Source: JAKIVR01 sp035933635 (GTDB lineage Archaea > Thermoplasmatota > Thermoplasmata > Lutacidiplasmatales > UBA184). Taken from it: a DNA stretch of 64,000 nt. Shown piece by piece: positions 8,364-17,690 of this stretch. The first letter of the stretch is position 1. Every line of letters begins with the position of its first letter. The position numbers and the translations under genes are program-made. The stretch is from the NCBI GenBank assembly GCA_035933635.1, contig DASYYY010000022.1, forward strand, positions 1-64,000. Direction: 5' to 3'. The notes under the pieces are model-generated. The model made no database searches and was not told where the DNA came from. It saw only the letters and a list, made by a program, of their open reading frames with translations.

Positions 8364-9026
8364 ATGCGACCGGAGAGGGCCATGTCGGCAAGCCGCCCGC
8401 GGGTACCCCCCGGGCAGATCCGCACCGAACGTTGGCCCGTCCTGCATGCCGGGTCGATTCCGCAAGAGCTCACCGTGGAGAACTGGGATCTCTCGGTCCA
8501 CGGAGAAGTCGAGCGGCCCTCCACGCTGCGCTTCGCGGATCTGCTCCGGTTTCCCCAGAAGGAGGTCGAGTGCGACATCCATTGTGTCACGTCCTGGACG
8601 CGCCTGGGGATGCGCTGGAGGGGCGTCCCCTTCTCCGCCGTGGCCGACGCGGTGGTTCCGGACCCCGCCGTCCGGTTCGTCGTGATGGAGTGCGAACAAG
8701 GGTTCACGACATCGCTCCCGTATGAGGCACTGCGAGAGGACGACGTCTTGATCGCCCACACGGTGGAGGGGATGCCCCTACCCGCGGAGCACGGCGGTCC
8801 GGTCCGCATGCTCGTCCCGCAACGTTACTTCTACAAGTCCGCGAAATGGCTCCGGGGCCTGAAGTTTGTCCGGGAGGACGAGCCCGGTTTCTGGGAGGTG
8901 CGAGGCTACTCCAACATCGCCGACCCGTGGGCCCAAACACGCTACGATGTGGACGACGTGAAGATCATCCATCACATGCGCAAAGACGCGCTGTTCCAGC
9001 CGCTGCCCCCGAAACGCGGTGCCTGA
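8364..9026 (+). CDS. Sulfite oxidase/YedY-like molybdopterin oxidoreductase
   Basis: 220 residues containing the sulfite-oxidase-type Mo-pterin domain. The key ligand Cys sits at residue 74 in CDIHCVTSWTRLG. It is followed by W-R-G-V-P, the MECEQGFTTSLPYEAL segment, the GMPLPAEHGGPVRMLVP loop and the KSAKWLRGLKF block, all standard for the YuiH/YedY branch. It lacks the heme and dimerisation domains of true sulfite oxidases and has no Tat signal, so it probably acts in the cytosol, maybe as a sulfoxide or other oxo-transferase. The start could instead be ATG 8382. Genes for a redox partner are not adjacent. Confidence 0.85.
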   Translation: MRPERAMSASRPRVPPGQIRTERWPVLHAGSIPQELTVENWDLSVHGEVERPSTLRFADLLRFPQKEVECDIHCVTSWTRLGMRWRGVPFSAVADAVVPDPAVRFVVMECEQGFTTSLPYEALREDDVLIAHTVEGMPLPAEHGGPVRMLVPQRYFYKSAKWLRGLKFVREDEPGFWEVRGYSNIADPWAQTRYDVDDVKIIHHMRKDALFQPLPPKRGA

Positions 9027-9098
9027 ATCGAGGTCGACGACTCCGCCGCCGAAGACCTGCGGGGATGCATCCCCGCTACGCTGATGCCGAAGCTACGC

Positions 9099-9278
9099 TC
9101 ATGGAATGGGACAGGCGTCGGTGAGGATCCATTCGGGAGCTTGCGAACCGCAGAACGTGCAGGGTGGTCCCATCGCCCCATAGAGGAGGTATGGATTCCC
9201 GCGAACTTCCCACTCCCCGCGTTGGGTCGGCAAGCAGTTGGGGCAGCAGAGGGAAGGGCGTGAGAACGGGCCGACCAC
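9099..9278 (-). CDS. Small zinc-ribbon protein, leaderless
   Basis: A 59-codon frame from GTG 9278 to TGA 9099. It encodes CPNC at residues 12-15 and CTFC at 40-43, 24 residues apart, in a chain with Trp/Tyr/Leu in the linker and no low-complexity composition. The geometry is that of a treble-clef or ribbon with one zinc. An AGATAAAT box on the minus strand (9303-9310) lies about 28 bases upstream of the GTG, the archaeal TATA-to-start distance for a leaderless message. It sits in the 440-base gap between the molybdopterin enzyme and the exporter; the family is unknown. Confidence 0.55.
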   Translation of the reverse strand: MVGPFSRPSLCCPNCLPTQRGEWEVRGNPYLLYGAMGPPCTFCGSQAPEWILTDACPIP

Positions 9279-9465
9279 TGAGGTCCCCGAGCCCTCGAGC
9301 GCATTTATCTCGACCCACGGAGGCCTCGGGGCGCACCGGGCGGGAGTGACGGGCCCCGGACCGCGTCTTCACCCGATACTACGGCCCCCCGCGCCCGCTT
9401 CACGCCGGGAGTGGTACCAGCTGGTGGATCGAGTCCGGGTGTTCGCCCGGCCGGCCCCGGGATTC

Positions 9466-11013
9466 CTACATCACGACCGGCGCGGACGACCCGGCCTCGG
9501 TCGCCGGCAAGCGACCTCGGATCAGCAGCGCGGCGATGAGCCCGGCGATGGCGACCGGAATCAGCGCAACCCAGACATGCTGGATCGACTGCGCAAACGC
9601 GGTCTGAAACTGTCCGAGGTAGGCGAAGTACGCCGGGGTGCCGGGCATCGGGGGCGGTCCGCTCGGGGAGAGCGAGGTGTACACGTTCTGCTGATATGTG
9701 CCGAGGATCGAAACGACGATAGACCCCCCAAGATTCGAGAGGAACCAGACGAGCGAGGTCCCCGTGCCGATCTCGTTCCGGGGGACGGAGTATTGGATCG
9801 CCATCTGGGTGGGGGCGAACGTCATCCCGACCCCGAAACCGAGGGGGATCAGGGCGCCCATGAGGCCGACCGGGAAAATCCCTCCGACGAAGCGGTAGAT
9901 GGGAGGTTGGGTGGGGACCAGCGCCAGCAAAATCGCGCCGAGCGTGACGAAGGCCAGCCCCACGCTGACGGGGGCCCCGAACCCCGTACGGGGCAGGATC
10001 CCGCCGGCCAGGGCCGCGCCGACGATCATCGGGATCATGAACGCGTAGAGGACGTTCCGGCCGTCGTCCGTGCTGCCGCCTAGGCCGTAGACCACGAGGA
10101 TGGGAACGAAGGTCGCGGCGGCGACGAGCACTGCGCCCCGCAGGAAGTTGACCGCGCTGCTCGCCGCGATGAGCCGGTTCCGGAAGTACTTCAGGGGCAC
10201 GAGCGGGTCCACGGCGCGCGACTCGACCCAGAGGAACACCGGGATGAGGACCAGGGAGAGCGCGATGAGCCCGATGGTGCGCGGATCGGTCCAGGCCCAG
10301 CCATGCGAGGTCTCCACGAGCGCGAAAATGAGGGCCCCGACCCAGACGGCAAGGAGCCCGGCGCCGAGGCTATCGAACGGACGGCTCACCACATTCGGCT
10401 TGGTCGCCGGGAGGGTTGCGATGACGAGGCCGACCGCAGCGAACCCGATCGGGAGGTTGACGAAGAAGATCCACCGCCACGTCGTGTGATCGACGATGTA
10501 GCTCCCGATGAGCGGGCCGAAAACGATGGCCACTCCGAAGACTCCGGAAAGGAGCCCAGCCACTCGGGCAGCCGCCTCCGGGGGGAAGACCTCCGCGACG
10601 ATCGAGAATACGACCGTGAAGAACGCCCCACTACCGACCCCCTGTACCGCGCGGAACGCGATGAGCTCGTTCAGATTCTGGCTCAGCCCGGCCAGGACCG
10701 AGCCGAACAGGAAGATCCCGAGTCCCAGCAGGAAGAACGAGCGCCGCCCATACCGGTCCGAGAGCTTGCCAAAGAGGGGAATCGCGACGGTTTGGGCGAT
10801 AAGATAGCCGCTGATGACGAACACCTGACCGCTGACATCGTTCAGGTCGCTGGCGATCTTCGGAAGGGCGGTGACGACGATGAAAATGTCCAATGCGCCG
10901 AGCAGCAGGGCGATGAGCAAGGCGGCCAGGAGCCCGGCCTCCTTGCCGGAGGACAACTTTTTTTCGGATACCTCGGCCTTGGCGTCGAGGACCGTCGCAT
11001 TGGAAACTGCCAT
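9466..11013 (-). CDS. MFS drug:H+ antiporter, DHA2 (14-TM) family
   Basis: 515 residues with about 14 hydrophobic spans, the size of EmrB/QacA-type exporters. Visible signatures are the loop 2-3 motif A (GKLSDRYGRRSFF), the helix 5 antiporter motif C region (GVFGVAIVFGPLIGSYI) and the HTTWRWIFFVNLPIG motif after helix 5, all diagnostic of DHA2 proteins. Proton-driven efflux of organic cations or drugs across the cytoplasmic membrane is expected; substrate not predictable. It starts at ATG 11013 after a charged cytosolic N-terminus. No adjacent regulator gene is seen. Confidence 0.88.
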   Translation of the reverse strand: MAVSNATVLDAKAEVSEKKLSSGKEAGLLAALLIALLLGALDIFIVVTALPKIASDLNDVSGQVFVISGYLIAQTVAIPLFGKLSDRYGRRSFFLLGLGIFLFGSVLAGLSQNLNELIAFRAVQGVGSGAFFTVVFSIVAEVFPPEAAARVAGLLSGVFGVAIVFGPLIGSYIVDHTTWRWIFFVNLPIGFAAVGLVIATLPATKPNVVSRPFDSLGAGLLAVWVGALIFALVETSHGWAWTDPRTIGLIALSLVLIPVFLWVESRAVDPLVPLKYFRNRLIAASSAVNFLRGAVLVAAATFVPILVVYGLGGSTDDGRNVLYAFMIPMIVGAALAGGILPRTGFGAPVSVGLAFVTLGAILLALVPTQPPIYRFVGGIFPVGLMGALIPLGFGVGMTFAPTQMAIQYSVPRNEIGTGTSLVWFLSNLGGSIVVSILGTYQQNVYTSLSPSGPPPMPGTPAYFAYLGQFQTAFAQSIQHVWVALIPVAIAGLIAALLIRGRLPATEAGSSAPVVM

Positions 11014-11469
11014 CTTCGTGACTTCCGTCCGACTCGATCGGAGACCGATTGGGGAGGCCGTGGAATTCGGGTCTTAACGTTGGCGGCAGAGGTAGCCGCG
11101 ACTTCACCGCCATCTCTGGCTCGGGAGTGTGTCGGGGCACGGACGTCCCGCTCCAGACAGTTGTGAAGGCTCGGGCAGTTCGATAATGCGGCGGACGGCG
11201 AGGTGCACACACAAGGCTGGCTGAGCCGAAATCAATTGTTACCAGAACTCCGCGTCCTCCCGTCCTCAATCCTTCCACCAAGATTTGTCGAGGACCGGGA
11301 ACGCCGCCACGAACCGCCCAGGGAGGTTCCGGTCGCTGCGGTCAGATTTGGCCGAGCTCAGAGAGCCCTGCAGGGCCGAGGCAGAGTTGCGCCGCCGGAA
11401 CGCCATGACCAGGGTTCACAGGGGTCCGGCAACGAAACCTAATTCCGAAGCTCGAAGTCCGGCTTCGCG
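11014..11469. other. Intergenic region between divergent genes
   Basis: No coding frame with credible composition. It must hold the promoters of the exporter (minus) and the DUF3237 gene (plus), but I could not place a clear TATA box for either. Confidence 0.4.
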
Positions 11470-11943
11470 ATGAGGCTCGCGCCCTTGTACCGTCTTCGAT
11501 TCGACTATCCAGAGAGCTGGTCCGTCGACCTCCACGGGGATCAGGGCACCGAGGAGCAACTGTTCTTGTATGCCAAAGGTACCGCAGAGGGGCGGTTGTC
11601 GGGGAAGTTCCAAGGGACGAATTATCCTCGACGCAGGACCGACCGGACAGCTGTCACGGACTTCCGCGCCGTGATTGAGACCTCCGACGAGGCCGTGGTT
11701 CTCCTTGAGTGCCGCGGATACGGACGGGCACATACCCCGGAGTACGACCGGGCGTCACCCGGTGGCCGACAATGGGTTGCCACCGTTACGCACTTGAGCA
11801 GCGACGAGCGCTACCGATGGCTGAACGACACCGTGTGCGTTGGAACCGGACAGGTTCGACCAAAGAGGGTGCAGGATCCTCGGAATCCATCGGACCTCGT
11901 CCTGGATGTGGCTGAGTTGATCTGGGAGCCCATAGCGGAGTGA
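11470..11943 (+). CDS. DUF3237 (UPF0311) family protein
   Basis: 157 residues, full length for DUF3237. It opens APLYRLRFDYPESW and has the paired motifs EGRLSGKFQGTNYPRRRTDRT, AVIETSDEAVVLLECRGYG, and the strongly conserved THLSSDERYRWLNDTVCVGTGQVRP near the end. The family forms a beta-barrel of unknown activity, scattered through soil bacteria and fungi; its appearance here as a lone gene suggests transfer. The minus strand opposite is non-coding. Confidence 0.85.
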   Translation: MRLAPLYRLRFDYPESWSVDLHGDQGTEEQLFLYAKGTAEGRLSGKFQGTNYPRRRTDRTAVTDFRAVIETSDEAVVLLECRGYGRAHTPEYDRASPGGRQWVATVTHLSSDERYRWLNDTVCVGTGQVRPKRVQDPRNPSDLVLDVAELIWEPIAE

Positions 11944-11993
11944 GGAGGAGGGCGGGTCTCGGGTCAGCCGACCCTCGAGACTCTCCCCACCAC

Positions 11994-12011
11994 GTGCAAT
12001 CACGATTGCAG
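11994..12011. repeat. GTGCAA-N6-TTGCAC family, one mismatch
   Basis: GTGCAA-TCACGA-TTGCAG, 51 bases after the DUF3237 stop, in a 394-base gap that otherwise holds nothing recognisable. With the neighbouring T and A the arms extend to GTGCAAT/ATTGCA. Confidence 0.5.
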
Positions 12012-12337
12012 GTTGCTTTCGTCAGGTGCGATGGGGATGTCGCGGGAAGCACCGGAGATCCTGTCCAACTTCTGACTCGTGCTTCCCTGCTTCCCTGAGG
12101 GCATGCAAAGGGGCTACTGCGAGGCGCCTCGTACCGGTTCGCCGTGGCCCTTTCTCACGCCTGATGGACGGAGAGCGGAACCCACCACCGACTTGTCGTC
12201 GGGCCAAGTGGCCGGTTCGATGCACAACACAGCGGAGGATTCCCGTCCTCGGCGGCCCTATATGCCCCCGACGCGTGCGGCAGGGGAGGTCCAGGGACAG
12301 ATTCCGAGCGATTCATCCGGAATGCTTGGCAAGCAAG

Positions 12338-13336
12338 ATGGGCCCAGACGGTTCAGGAACTAACGGGAACCGCGAACTCAGCCGCTGGGCTGCTCCGCTC
12401 CCGGCTGGCCTCGCACTGGGTGTCGTAGTGATGATGATTCTGGCAGCAGCCGCTTTGGGCGGGTCGACGAGATACAGTCCTCCCTACACAGGTTCCAGGT
12501 CGTCCAGTGGACAAACCAGCTACGCCAACTGCGGTAGCACGGGCGGGACCAACACCACTTGGGTGAATACCAGCGGGCTCATCACCGGAAGCGCGAGGTC
12601 CAGCATGAAAGCCTGTCCCTCTTGGGCCGGCATGCCGGAGGGTTCCACGACTGCTTGGGTCGACGTGGTCTTCCCCTTCTCTGTCGTCAAAGCGGGCTAC
12701 TACAACGCTTCAATTCACTTCAGATGGGGAATCCAGGACGCCTTGAGACTTACAGGGAGCAGTTCCTGCGGGAAGCCGGTGAATTACTCGAAGGGCTACA
12801 ATTACGTAGATTGCGTGCAGGGAGCCCAGTGGAGCGTGTTCATGTCTGCCGAGATCTGGGACCTCACGAACCGGTCGATGGTGAGCCACTCCATCTCCGA
12901 ATGGGCGGTCTCGAACTCCTCATATTCGGACGTCTACAGCTACTGTAAGCATGGGGCGTGCTCGTCCGGGACCTACTCGGCCGGTTGCAACTTCAATGCC
13001 AAAGGTCAGGGTCCGGGGCACGATGTACTCGGCCTGTGCGAAGCACCCGGGGCACACTCCGGGGCGTCAAGCCTATGGTCGAACACTACCGACTACCCGA
13101 TGAACTACAACGGCTACAATACGACCCTCCTTACTGGTCACAAGTACGCCATCGTCATGCTTGTACAGTTCATGTCCACCTCCTTCGACTACGGTGGGAA
13201 CGTTGGCTTTACCGGCACAAACTATTTCTCGAATTACTTCAACCCACCGGGAGTTTCGGGTGCTGCCGCCGTCAGAGCGCTGCCCGCCATTGGTGGGATC
13301 ACCGTGACTTCTGTCTCGGTCGCCAAAGTAGTTTGA
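12338..13336 (+). CDS. Secreted/membrane-anchored Ser/Thr/Asn-rich protein
   Basis: About 332 residues from ATG 12338, placed because a signal-anchor follows closely (LPAGLALGVVVMMILAAAALGG, split by the polar start). The mature part is a Cys-, Tyr-, Ser- and Asn-rich beta protein with many N-x-S/T sequons and repeated aromatic strands such as VKAGYYNASIHFRWG and GHKYAIVMLVQFMSTS. The end (IGGITVTSVSVAKVV) closely resembles the end of the secreted protein at 43.5 kb (LATLNSISVT) in style and position, so both probably belong to one lineage-specific surface family. The upstream frame to 12026 lacks protein-like composition. Confidence 0.6.
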   Translation: MGPDGSGTNGNRELSRWAAPLPAGLALGVVVMMILAAAALGGSTRYSPPYTGSRSSSGQTSYANCGSTGGTNTTWVNTSGLITGSARSSMKACPSWAGMPEGSTTAWVDVVFPFSVVKAGYYNASIHFRWGIQDALRLTGSSSCGKPVNYSKGYNYVDCVQGAQWSVFMSAEIWDLTNRSMVSHSISEWAVSNSSYSDVYSYCKHGACSSGTYSAGCNFNAKGQGPGHDVLGLCEAPGAHSGASSLWSNTTDYPMNYNGYNTTLLTGHKYAIVMLVQFMSTSFDYGGNVGFTGTNYFSNYFNPPGVSGAAAVRALPAIGGITVTSVSVAKVV

Positions 13337-13507
13337 AGACGAGAACCGCACCAGCGAGATCCACCCCGTCGTGTCGGGGGATGGTGTACCAGTTGTGCAC
13401 TGACAGGACATCGGACCGGTTTAACCGTCAACAGATATGACCGGGAACCCGACCTCTCCTGCGAGCCTCGGTCTCTCTGGAGGTTAGCTCGGAAGGTCGG
13501 CTCATGG

Positions 13508-13552
13508 CCGGTCACATGTAGTGTCAGTTCAGCCGGTCACATCTCATGTCAG
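13508..13552. repeat. Two direct 20-bp repeats
   Basis: CCGGTCACAT followed by ten bases and ending in TGTCAG occurs at 13508-13527 and again at 13533-13552, differing at three to four inner positions. They lie 53 bases beyond the stop of the giant Gly-rich gene (13605) and 172 beyond the secreted protein gene, so they could be a regulator half-site pair or a remnant of an insertion target. Confidence 0.5.
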
Positions 13553-13604
13553 GGGACATCTAGGTTGCCCCCCTCGATCCCAGGGTCGATCCCTCCTCGC
13601 CGAT

Positions 13605-16514
13605 CTAGTTGTGGTCCGTGTAGTTTCCGAGGCCGTTCGGACCACTCGGACCGGCCGTTCCGTTGGCCCCGGTCGTTCCGGCCAGCCCCGAGGAACCCGT
13701 CGTGCCGTTCGGTGCGGGATTGTTCCCATTCCCGTCACCGCCGCCGGACCCCCCCGTGCCGCCCGTCCCGCCGGTTCCGCCCGGGCCGCCCGTTCCGGGG
13801 CACGCATTGCCGTTCCCCATCGAGCAGGTGTTGTTGCCACCGGCTCCGACGATGACCAGGTCCGAACTGAAAGAATTGTTGGTAAAGCTCCTCGGCATGA
13901 CGACGAAGTACGCCGCGCCCCCTTCGGCATCGCCGCCTGCTCCCCCATTGCCGGAGTTGCCGCCGGCGCCGCCGGGCGCACCGTTCCCGCCGCGGCCCCC
14001 GTTTCCACCGTGGGCGCCCGCCCCGACATACGCCCCAGCTCCACCCGCGCCGCCGGAGCCTCCCAGTCCGCCACTTCCGCCACTGCCTCCGTAGCCCCCC
14101 GAACCCCCCGGTCCGCCATTGCTCCCCGCACCGCCGGTCGCCGTGTCGCTCCCGAAGGTGTCGTGATTGAGGTCGAGCGTTAGGATGCTGTAGATTCCCC
14201 CTCCGAACGCCGGACCACCGGGTCCTCCCGCGCCGCCGGGTCCTCCCACTGCTCCCGGGAGCCCCGCGCCCCCGATGTTGCCGACCCCGCCCGGTTGGCC
14301 TGCTTTACCGGCGCCTCGATAGTTCCCGCTGCCCCCGGTCCCACCGGTCCCCCCCCAGCCACCGCCGCCGCCGTTGCCTCCGTACCCGCCGGAACCTCCC
14401 CCGCCGCCCGTTCCACCCGCTCCGGCGAGGGCGGAATCGGCCTCGATCGTGCACGAGTCGAGCCGGGTGACGCCCCCCACGGCGGCCCCGCCTCCGACGG
14501 ATTCACCGCCCGCGCCGCCGTGCCCGCCGCGGCCGGCAGCCCCCGGTGGCCCGCCACCCTTGGCAGCACCACCGCGGCTTCCTGCCGTGGCGCTTCCGCC
14601 GTTCACGGCCGCCTTCTGGGCCGTGGAGCTACCGAAACCTCCCGAGCCGCCGGCACCGCCCGAGCCTCCGCCGCCACCGAGCCCACCGTTACCGCCGTCG
14701 CTCCCCGGAGCACCGGGGCCTCCGTCCCCCGCGACCGCCGTGTTGTTCGAGATCGTGTTATTCTCGAGGATCGTCACCGACGAGGCGGCCTCAGCGTACA
14801 GGCCTCCCCCGAGGGCCGCGCCACCAGCACCGCCGGCGCCACCGTTTCCGCCCGATCCACCCGTTCCCGCTGGACCCCCCAGTTCGCCGAAAGCGCCTGG
14901 CCCGCCGCTGGAACCACTGCCACCTTTCGACGAGGTTCCGGCCCCGCCGGATCCGCCCGCGCCACCGGCGCCACCGGCGTCTCCGATCCCCCCGTAGCCG
15001 CCGTCGCCTCCGAGGCCGCCTACGCTACCGATGCCTCCGCCTCCGCCGCGAGCGGTGTTCCACTCGATGTCCGTGTTCTCACTCGTGAATTGTCCGGCAT
15101 TGTAGATGGCCGCGCCCTGGACGGGCCCCCCGGCACCGCCGGTTCCGCCAGATCCGCCCGCGCCGCCGATACCTCCATTGCCGCCCACCTTGCCGAGGAC
15201 TCCGGAACCACCGGGGAGGCCGCTGCCGCCACCCGAAGTAGTATCCCCCGCGCCGCCGCTCCCGCCGGCCGAGAGGCCTCCGCCATCCCAACCGAGGCCG
15301 GCACCCGCACCGAGTCCCCCGGACCCCCCGGAGCCGCCGTTGGCAAGATTCCATTGATAAGTTGAATTGGTGACGGTCAAGTTCCCCGTGCTGTAGATCG
15401 CCCCGCCAGAACTCGCGCCCCCGGCACCGCCGGTGCCTCCGTTTCCGCCCGCCCCACCGTTCCCCCCACGTTGATTCGCCCCGGCGGCCCCGCCAGACGC
15501 CCCCGGCACTGCGGTGCCCTGGCCGCCTTGGCCGCCACTGCCCCCGCTGCCGCCGAGCCCACCGGTGCCGCCCGGTGCTCCGTCCGCACCGTTGCCCCCA
15601 GCGCCACCCTGCGCCAGGTTGTAGCCAAAGGTGCAGTTGGCCACGATCAGGTCCCCGGCGCTATAGATCGCTCCGCCGGTCGCCGCGCCTCCGGCGCCGC
15701 CCGCTCCACCCTTCCCTCCTGGGGCACCGTTCCCGGCCAGGCCTCCGGCCCCGCCGGGTCCTCCGACGCCTCCGGTCGAAGTACCGCTCCCGCCCGCACC
15801 GCCGGAGCCCCCATCGCCCCCGTCGCCGCCCGGGCCGCCCGCCCCGCCGTCCCCACCGTTCCCGCCGAGAGCGGTGTTGAAAACGAGGGTGTCTTCGTAG
15901 AGGTATACGGTCCCGTACCGGATGTAGAGCGCACCACCCGCGCCGGCGGTACCGGCTCCACCGGTCATCCCGGGAACCCCGCTCAACCCATCTCCGCCCG
16001 AGCTACCGGCGGAACCGGCCGCCCCGCTTCCGGCGGCTCCGCTCGAGCCGCTGGCCCCTGCCGCCCCGGTCGCTCCAGGCGCGCCGTTCATCCCGGCCGA
16101 GCCGTTGGCTCCGGCGGCGATTCCGTCGAACAGCGTGACGCCCTCGAGGGTGAAATGCGCCCCGTTCACAACGAACAAGCGTGTACTCCCGTTGCCGTCG
16201 AGAGTGATGGAATACCCTCGGGCCGAGAGGGTGACGTTGAGTGTGGCGGGCAGGGTGATCGTCGTCGAGAGGATCAGGTTGTAGCAGTTCGTCCCGAAGT
16301 AGACCACCCCTCCCTTCAGCAGGGCCGTCCGCAACGCGGATTCCGTGCAGTTCCGGATAACGTTCGAGGTAACCGCCGTCGTGAAGCGACCGGTCGTAGG
16401 GGAAACCGGGTGAGGCACAAGCCCCGCGGAAAGAGGCGTCGCCGCCAACAACACGGCGAGCCCCACGATCGACGCCGGAATGATCCATCGCCCGCCCACG
16501 CCACCCACCCACAT
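13605..16514 (-). CDS. Giant secreted Gly-rich beta-helix protein (PGRS-like loops)
   Basis: About 969 residues from ATG 16514, chosen because a signal segment (WIIPASIVGLAVLLAATPLSA) follows at once; an upstream start would add a basic leader. The N-terminal 100 residues look like a pectate-lyase-type parallel beta helix (ITLDGNGSTRLFVVNGAHFTLEG). The rest alternates eight helix rungs of the type GGAIYSxGxLxVxNxTxxxN with GGAGGxGG-rich loops of about 60-70 residues. Rung positions are near 15920, 15661, 15392, 15103, 14805, 14478, 14190 and 13905, so the module is about 290 bases. This resembles mycobacterial PE_PGRS composition but with a polymorphic-outer-membrane-like helix core. A surface or extracellular scaffold is likely. 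The divergent wHTH gene at 16676 may control it. Confidence 0.8.
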   Translation of the reverse strand: MWVGGVGGRWIIPASIVGLAVLLAATPLSAGLVPHPVSPTTGRFTTAVTSNVIRNCTESALRTALLKGGVVYFGTNCYNLILSTTITLPATLNVTLSARGYSITLDGNGSTRLFVVNGAHFTLEGVTLFDGIAAGANGSAGMNGAPGATGAAGASGSSGAAGSGAAGSAGSSGGDGLSGVPGMTGGAGTAGAGGALYIRYGTVYLYEDTLVFNTALGGNGGDGGAGGPGGDGGDGGSGGAGGSGTSTGGVGGPGGAGGLAGNGAPGGKGGAGGAGGAATGGAIYSAGDLIVANCTFGYNLAQGGAGGNGADGAPGGTGGLGGSGGSGGQGGQGTAVPGASGGAAGANQRGGNGGAGGNGGTGGAGGASSGGAIYSTGNLTVTNSTYQWNLANGGSGGSGGLGAGAGLGWDGGGLSAGGSGGAGDTTSGGGSGLPGGSGVLGKVGGNGGIGGAGGSGGTGGAGGPVQGAAIYNAGQFTSENTDIEWNTARGGGGGIGSVGGLGGDGGYGGIGDAGGAGGAGGSGGAGTSSKGGSGSSGGPGAFGELGGPAGTGGSGGNGGAGGAGGAALGGGLYAEAASSVTILENNTISNNTAVAGDGGPGAPGSDGGNGGLGGGGGSGGAGGSGGFGSSTAQKAAVNGGSATAGSRGGAAKGGGPPGAAGRGGHGGAGGESVGGGAAVGGVTRLDSCTIEADSALAGAGGTGGGGGSGGYGGNGGGGGWGGTGGTGGSGNYRGAGKAGQPGGVGNIGGAGLPGAVGGPGGAGGPGGPAFGGGIYSILTLDLNHDTFGSDTATGGAGSNGGPGGSGGYGGSGGSGGLGGSGGAGGAGAYVGAGAHGGNGGRGGNGAPGGAGGNSGNGGAGGDAEGGAAYFVVMPRSFTNNSFSSDLVIVGAGGNNTCSMGNGNACPGTGGPGGTGGTGGTGGSGGGDGNGNNPAPNGTTGSSGLAGTTGANGTAGPSGPNGLGNYTDHN

Positions 16515-16675
16515 CGGCCGCTCCGGAACTGCGGACTCGAGTTCGCAGGATAGTGCTGCCGCCGAACGGCGTGATCGGGCGGGCTGGTTCTGTGGAAAAC
16601 CGTCCCGTTCGAATGGGGTGGGGCTCGAATCCGGCCATACTCCTATAGCGGCCACGTCGTTTCCGTGCCACCGCG

Positions 16676-17689
16676 ATGGACCGGATGGATCTCGCCATTT
16701 TTCGCGAGATGTGGCGCGACCGCATCGTGTGGATGGGGGGGTGGGACCCCGGGATGTCCGCCTCCCGCGTCGCGCGCCGGCTCGCGCTCAGCACCAGCAC
16801 GGTCAGCGAACGCCTGAGGAAGTGGCGACAGAGCGGGTTCATCCATGGTCTGAAAATATTCCCGAATCCCCAACTTCTCGACGTCCAGTTTCGGTCGACC
16901 CACATCTTTCCGAAGGATCCGAAAGGATTCGCGGCCGTGGAGCGCATGCTCCGCCTCGTGCCGAACCTCGTCCACGCACTCGAAATCGAGACGGGCTTCT
17001 GGACCGTCTGGCTCGACGACGGCGGGGATCTCCTGGAACGATCCCTCGCCCTGGTGGCCACCGTACCCGGGATCCAGATCGACCCGGAGATCTGGCCGCT
17101 CAGTTTCCCGCGCGTCCTGCGTCGCCCGCTCCGCCGCGACTGGGAGATGATCGCGCAGTTAGCCCGTCAACCAGAGGCGAGTCCGTCGGATCTGGCGATC
17201 CGGTTAGGGATCACGCCAAAAGCTGCGGCGCGCCGGCTCGCGCGCCTGGTCTCCGACAATCTCGTGTTCTTCCATCCGATCACCGACTTCACCGTCGCCC
17301 CGGGGGTCGTCGTCAACTTCCGTATCCAGCTGGAAGAGCGGGCGGATTTGGCCGGGGTGTGGCGCGAGCTGGAAGCCTTGGACCCGATGCTGGTGCCCCA
17401 GGGGGATTGGTCGGACGACCGACTCGTCACGCTCCACGAATTGCCCGGGGATCCGGAAGCCTCCTACATCGCGTTCTACTGGTCATTCGACTCGGCCGCG
17501 CAGGTATGGGAACGGACCCGCCGGATGGCGCAGATTCGCGGCGTCCGGCGCGTCGTGCACCAGTTCGTCGCCCGCGTCTGGCGCGGACCTTCCTGTCTGG
17601 AGTCCCGATTGATGTCGGTCGCGGCTTCCCACGGCGTACACCAGGTGGCTGCCGCTGTAACTCCTCGGAGGATCCGCGTCGCCCAGTAG
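16676..17689 (+). CDS. Transcriptional regulator with two winged-helix domains (Lrp/AsnC-like)
   Basis: 337 residues built as a tandem. A first HTH lies at about 26-52 (SASRVARRLALSTSTVSERL), followed by an alpha/beta segment; a second HTH lies at about 163-190 (PSDLAIRLGITPKAAARRLA), followed by another. The Lrp/AsnC-like order of HTH plus sensing segment is repeated twice in one chain, unlike ordinary 150-residue Lrp proteins. Similar duplicated regulators occur in Thermoplasmatota and Nitrososphaeria. It is transcribed divergently from the giant surface-protein gene with 161 bases between starts, making that gene the natural target. Confidence 0.75.
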   Translation: MDRMDLAIFREMWRDRIVWMGGWDPGMSASRVARRLALSTSTVSERLRKWRQSGFIHGLKIFPNPQLLDVQFRSTHIFPKDPKGFAAVERMLRLVPNLVHALEIETGFWTVWLDDGGDLLERSLALVATVPGIQIDPEIWPLSFPRVLRRPLRRDWEMIAQLARQPEASPSDLAIRLGITPKAAARRLARLVSDNLVFFHPITDFTVAPGVVVNFRIQLEERADLAGVWRELEALDPMLVPQGDWSDDRLVTLHELPGDPEASYIAFYWSFDSAAQVWERTRRMAQIRGVRRVVHQFVARVWRGPSCLESRLMSVAASHGVHQVAAAVTPRRIRVAQ

Positions 17690-17690
17690 T

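Noticed and set aside
10303..11166. 287-residue plus-strand frame opposite the exporter gene
   Set aside because: Glu/Arg/Asp-rich shadow of hydrophobic codons on the real strand.
13605..16514. Repeats of the Gly-rich gene as a CRISPR-like array
   Set aside because: The periodicity is coding (290 bp, in frame) with no constant repeat and no cas genes. No CRISPR array was seen anywhere in the window.
14295..16553. Long plus-strand frames of 200-360 residues opposite the Gly-rich gene
   Set aside because: They are Ala/Pro/Arg-rich shadows of GGN-GGN codon runs; only the minus-strand frame has a signal peptide and structured rungs.
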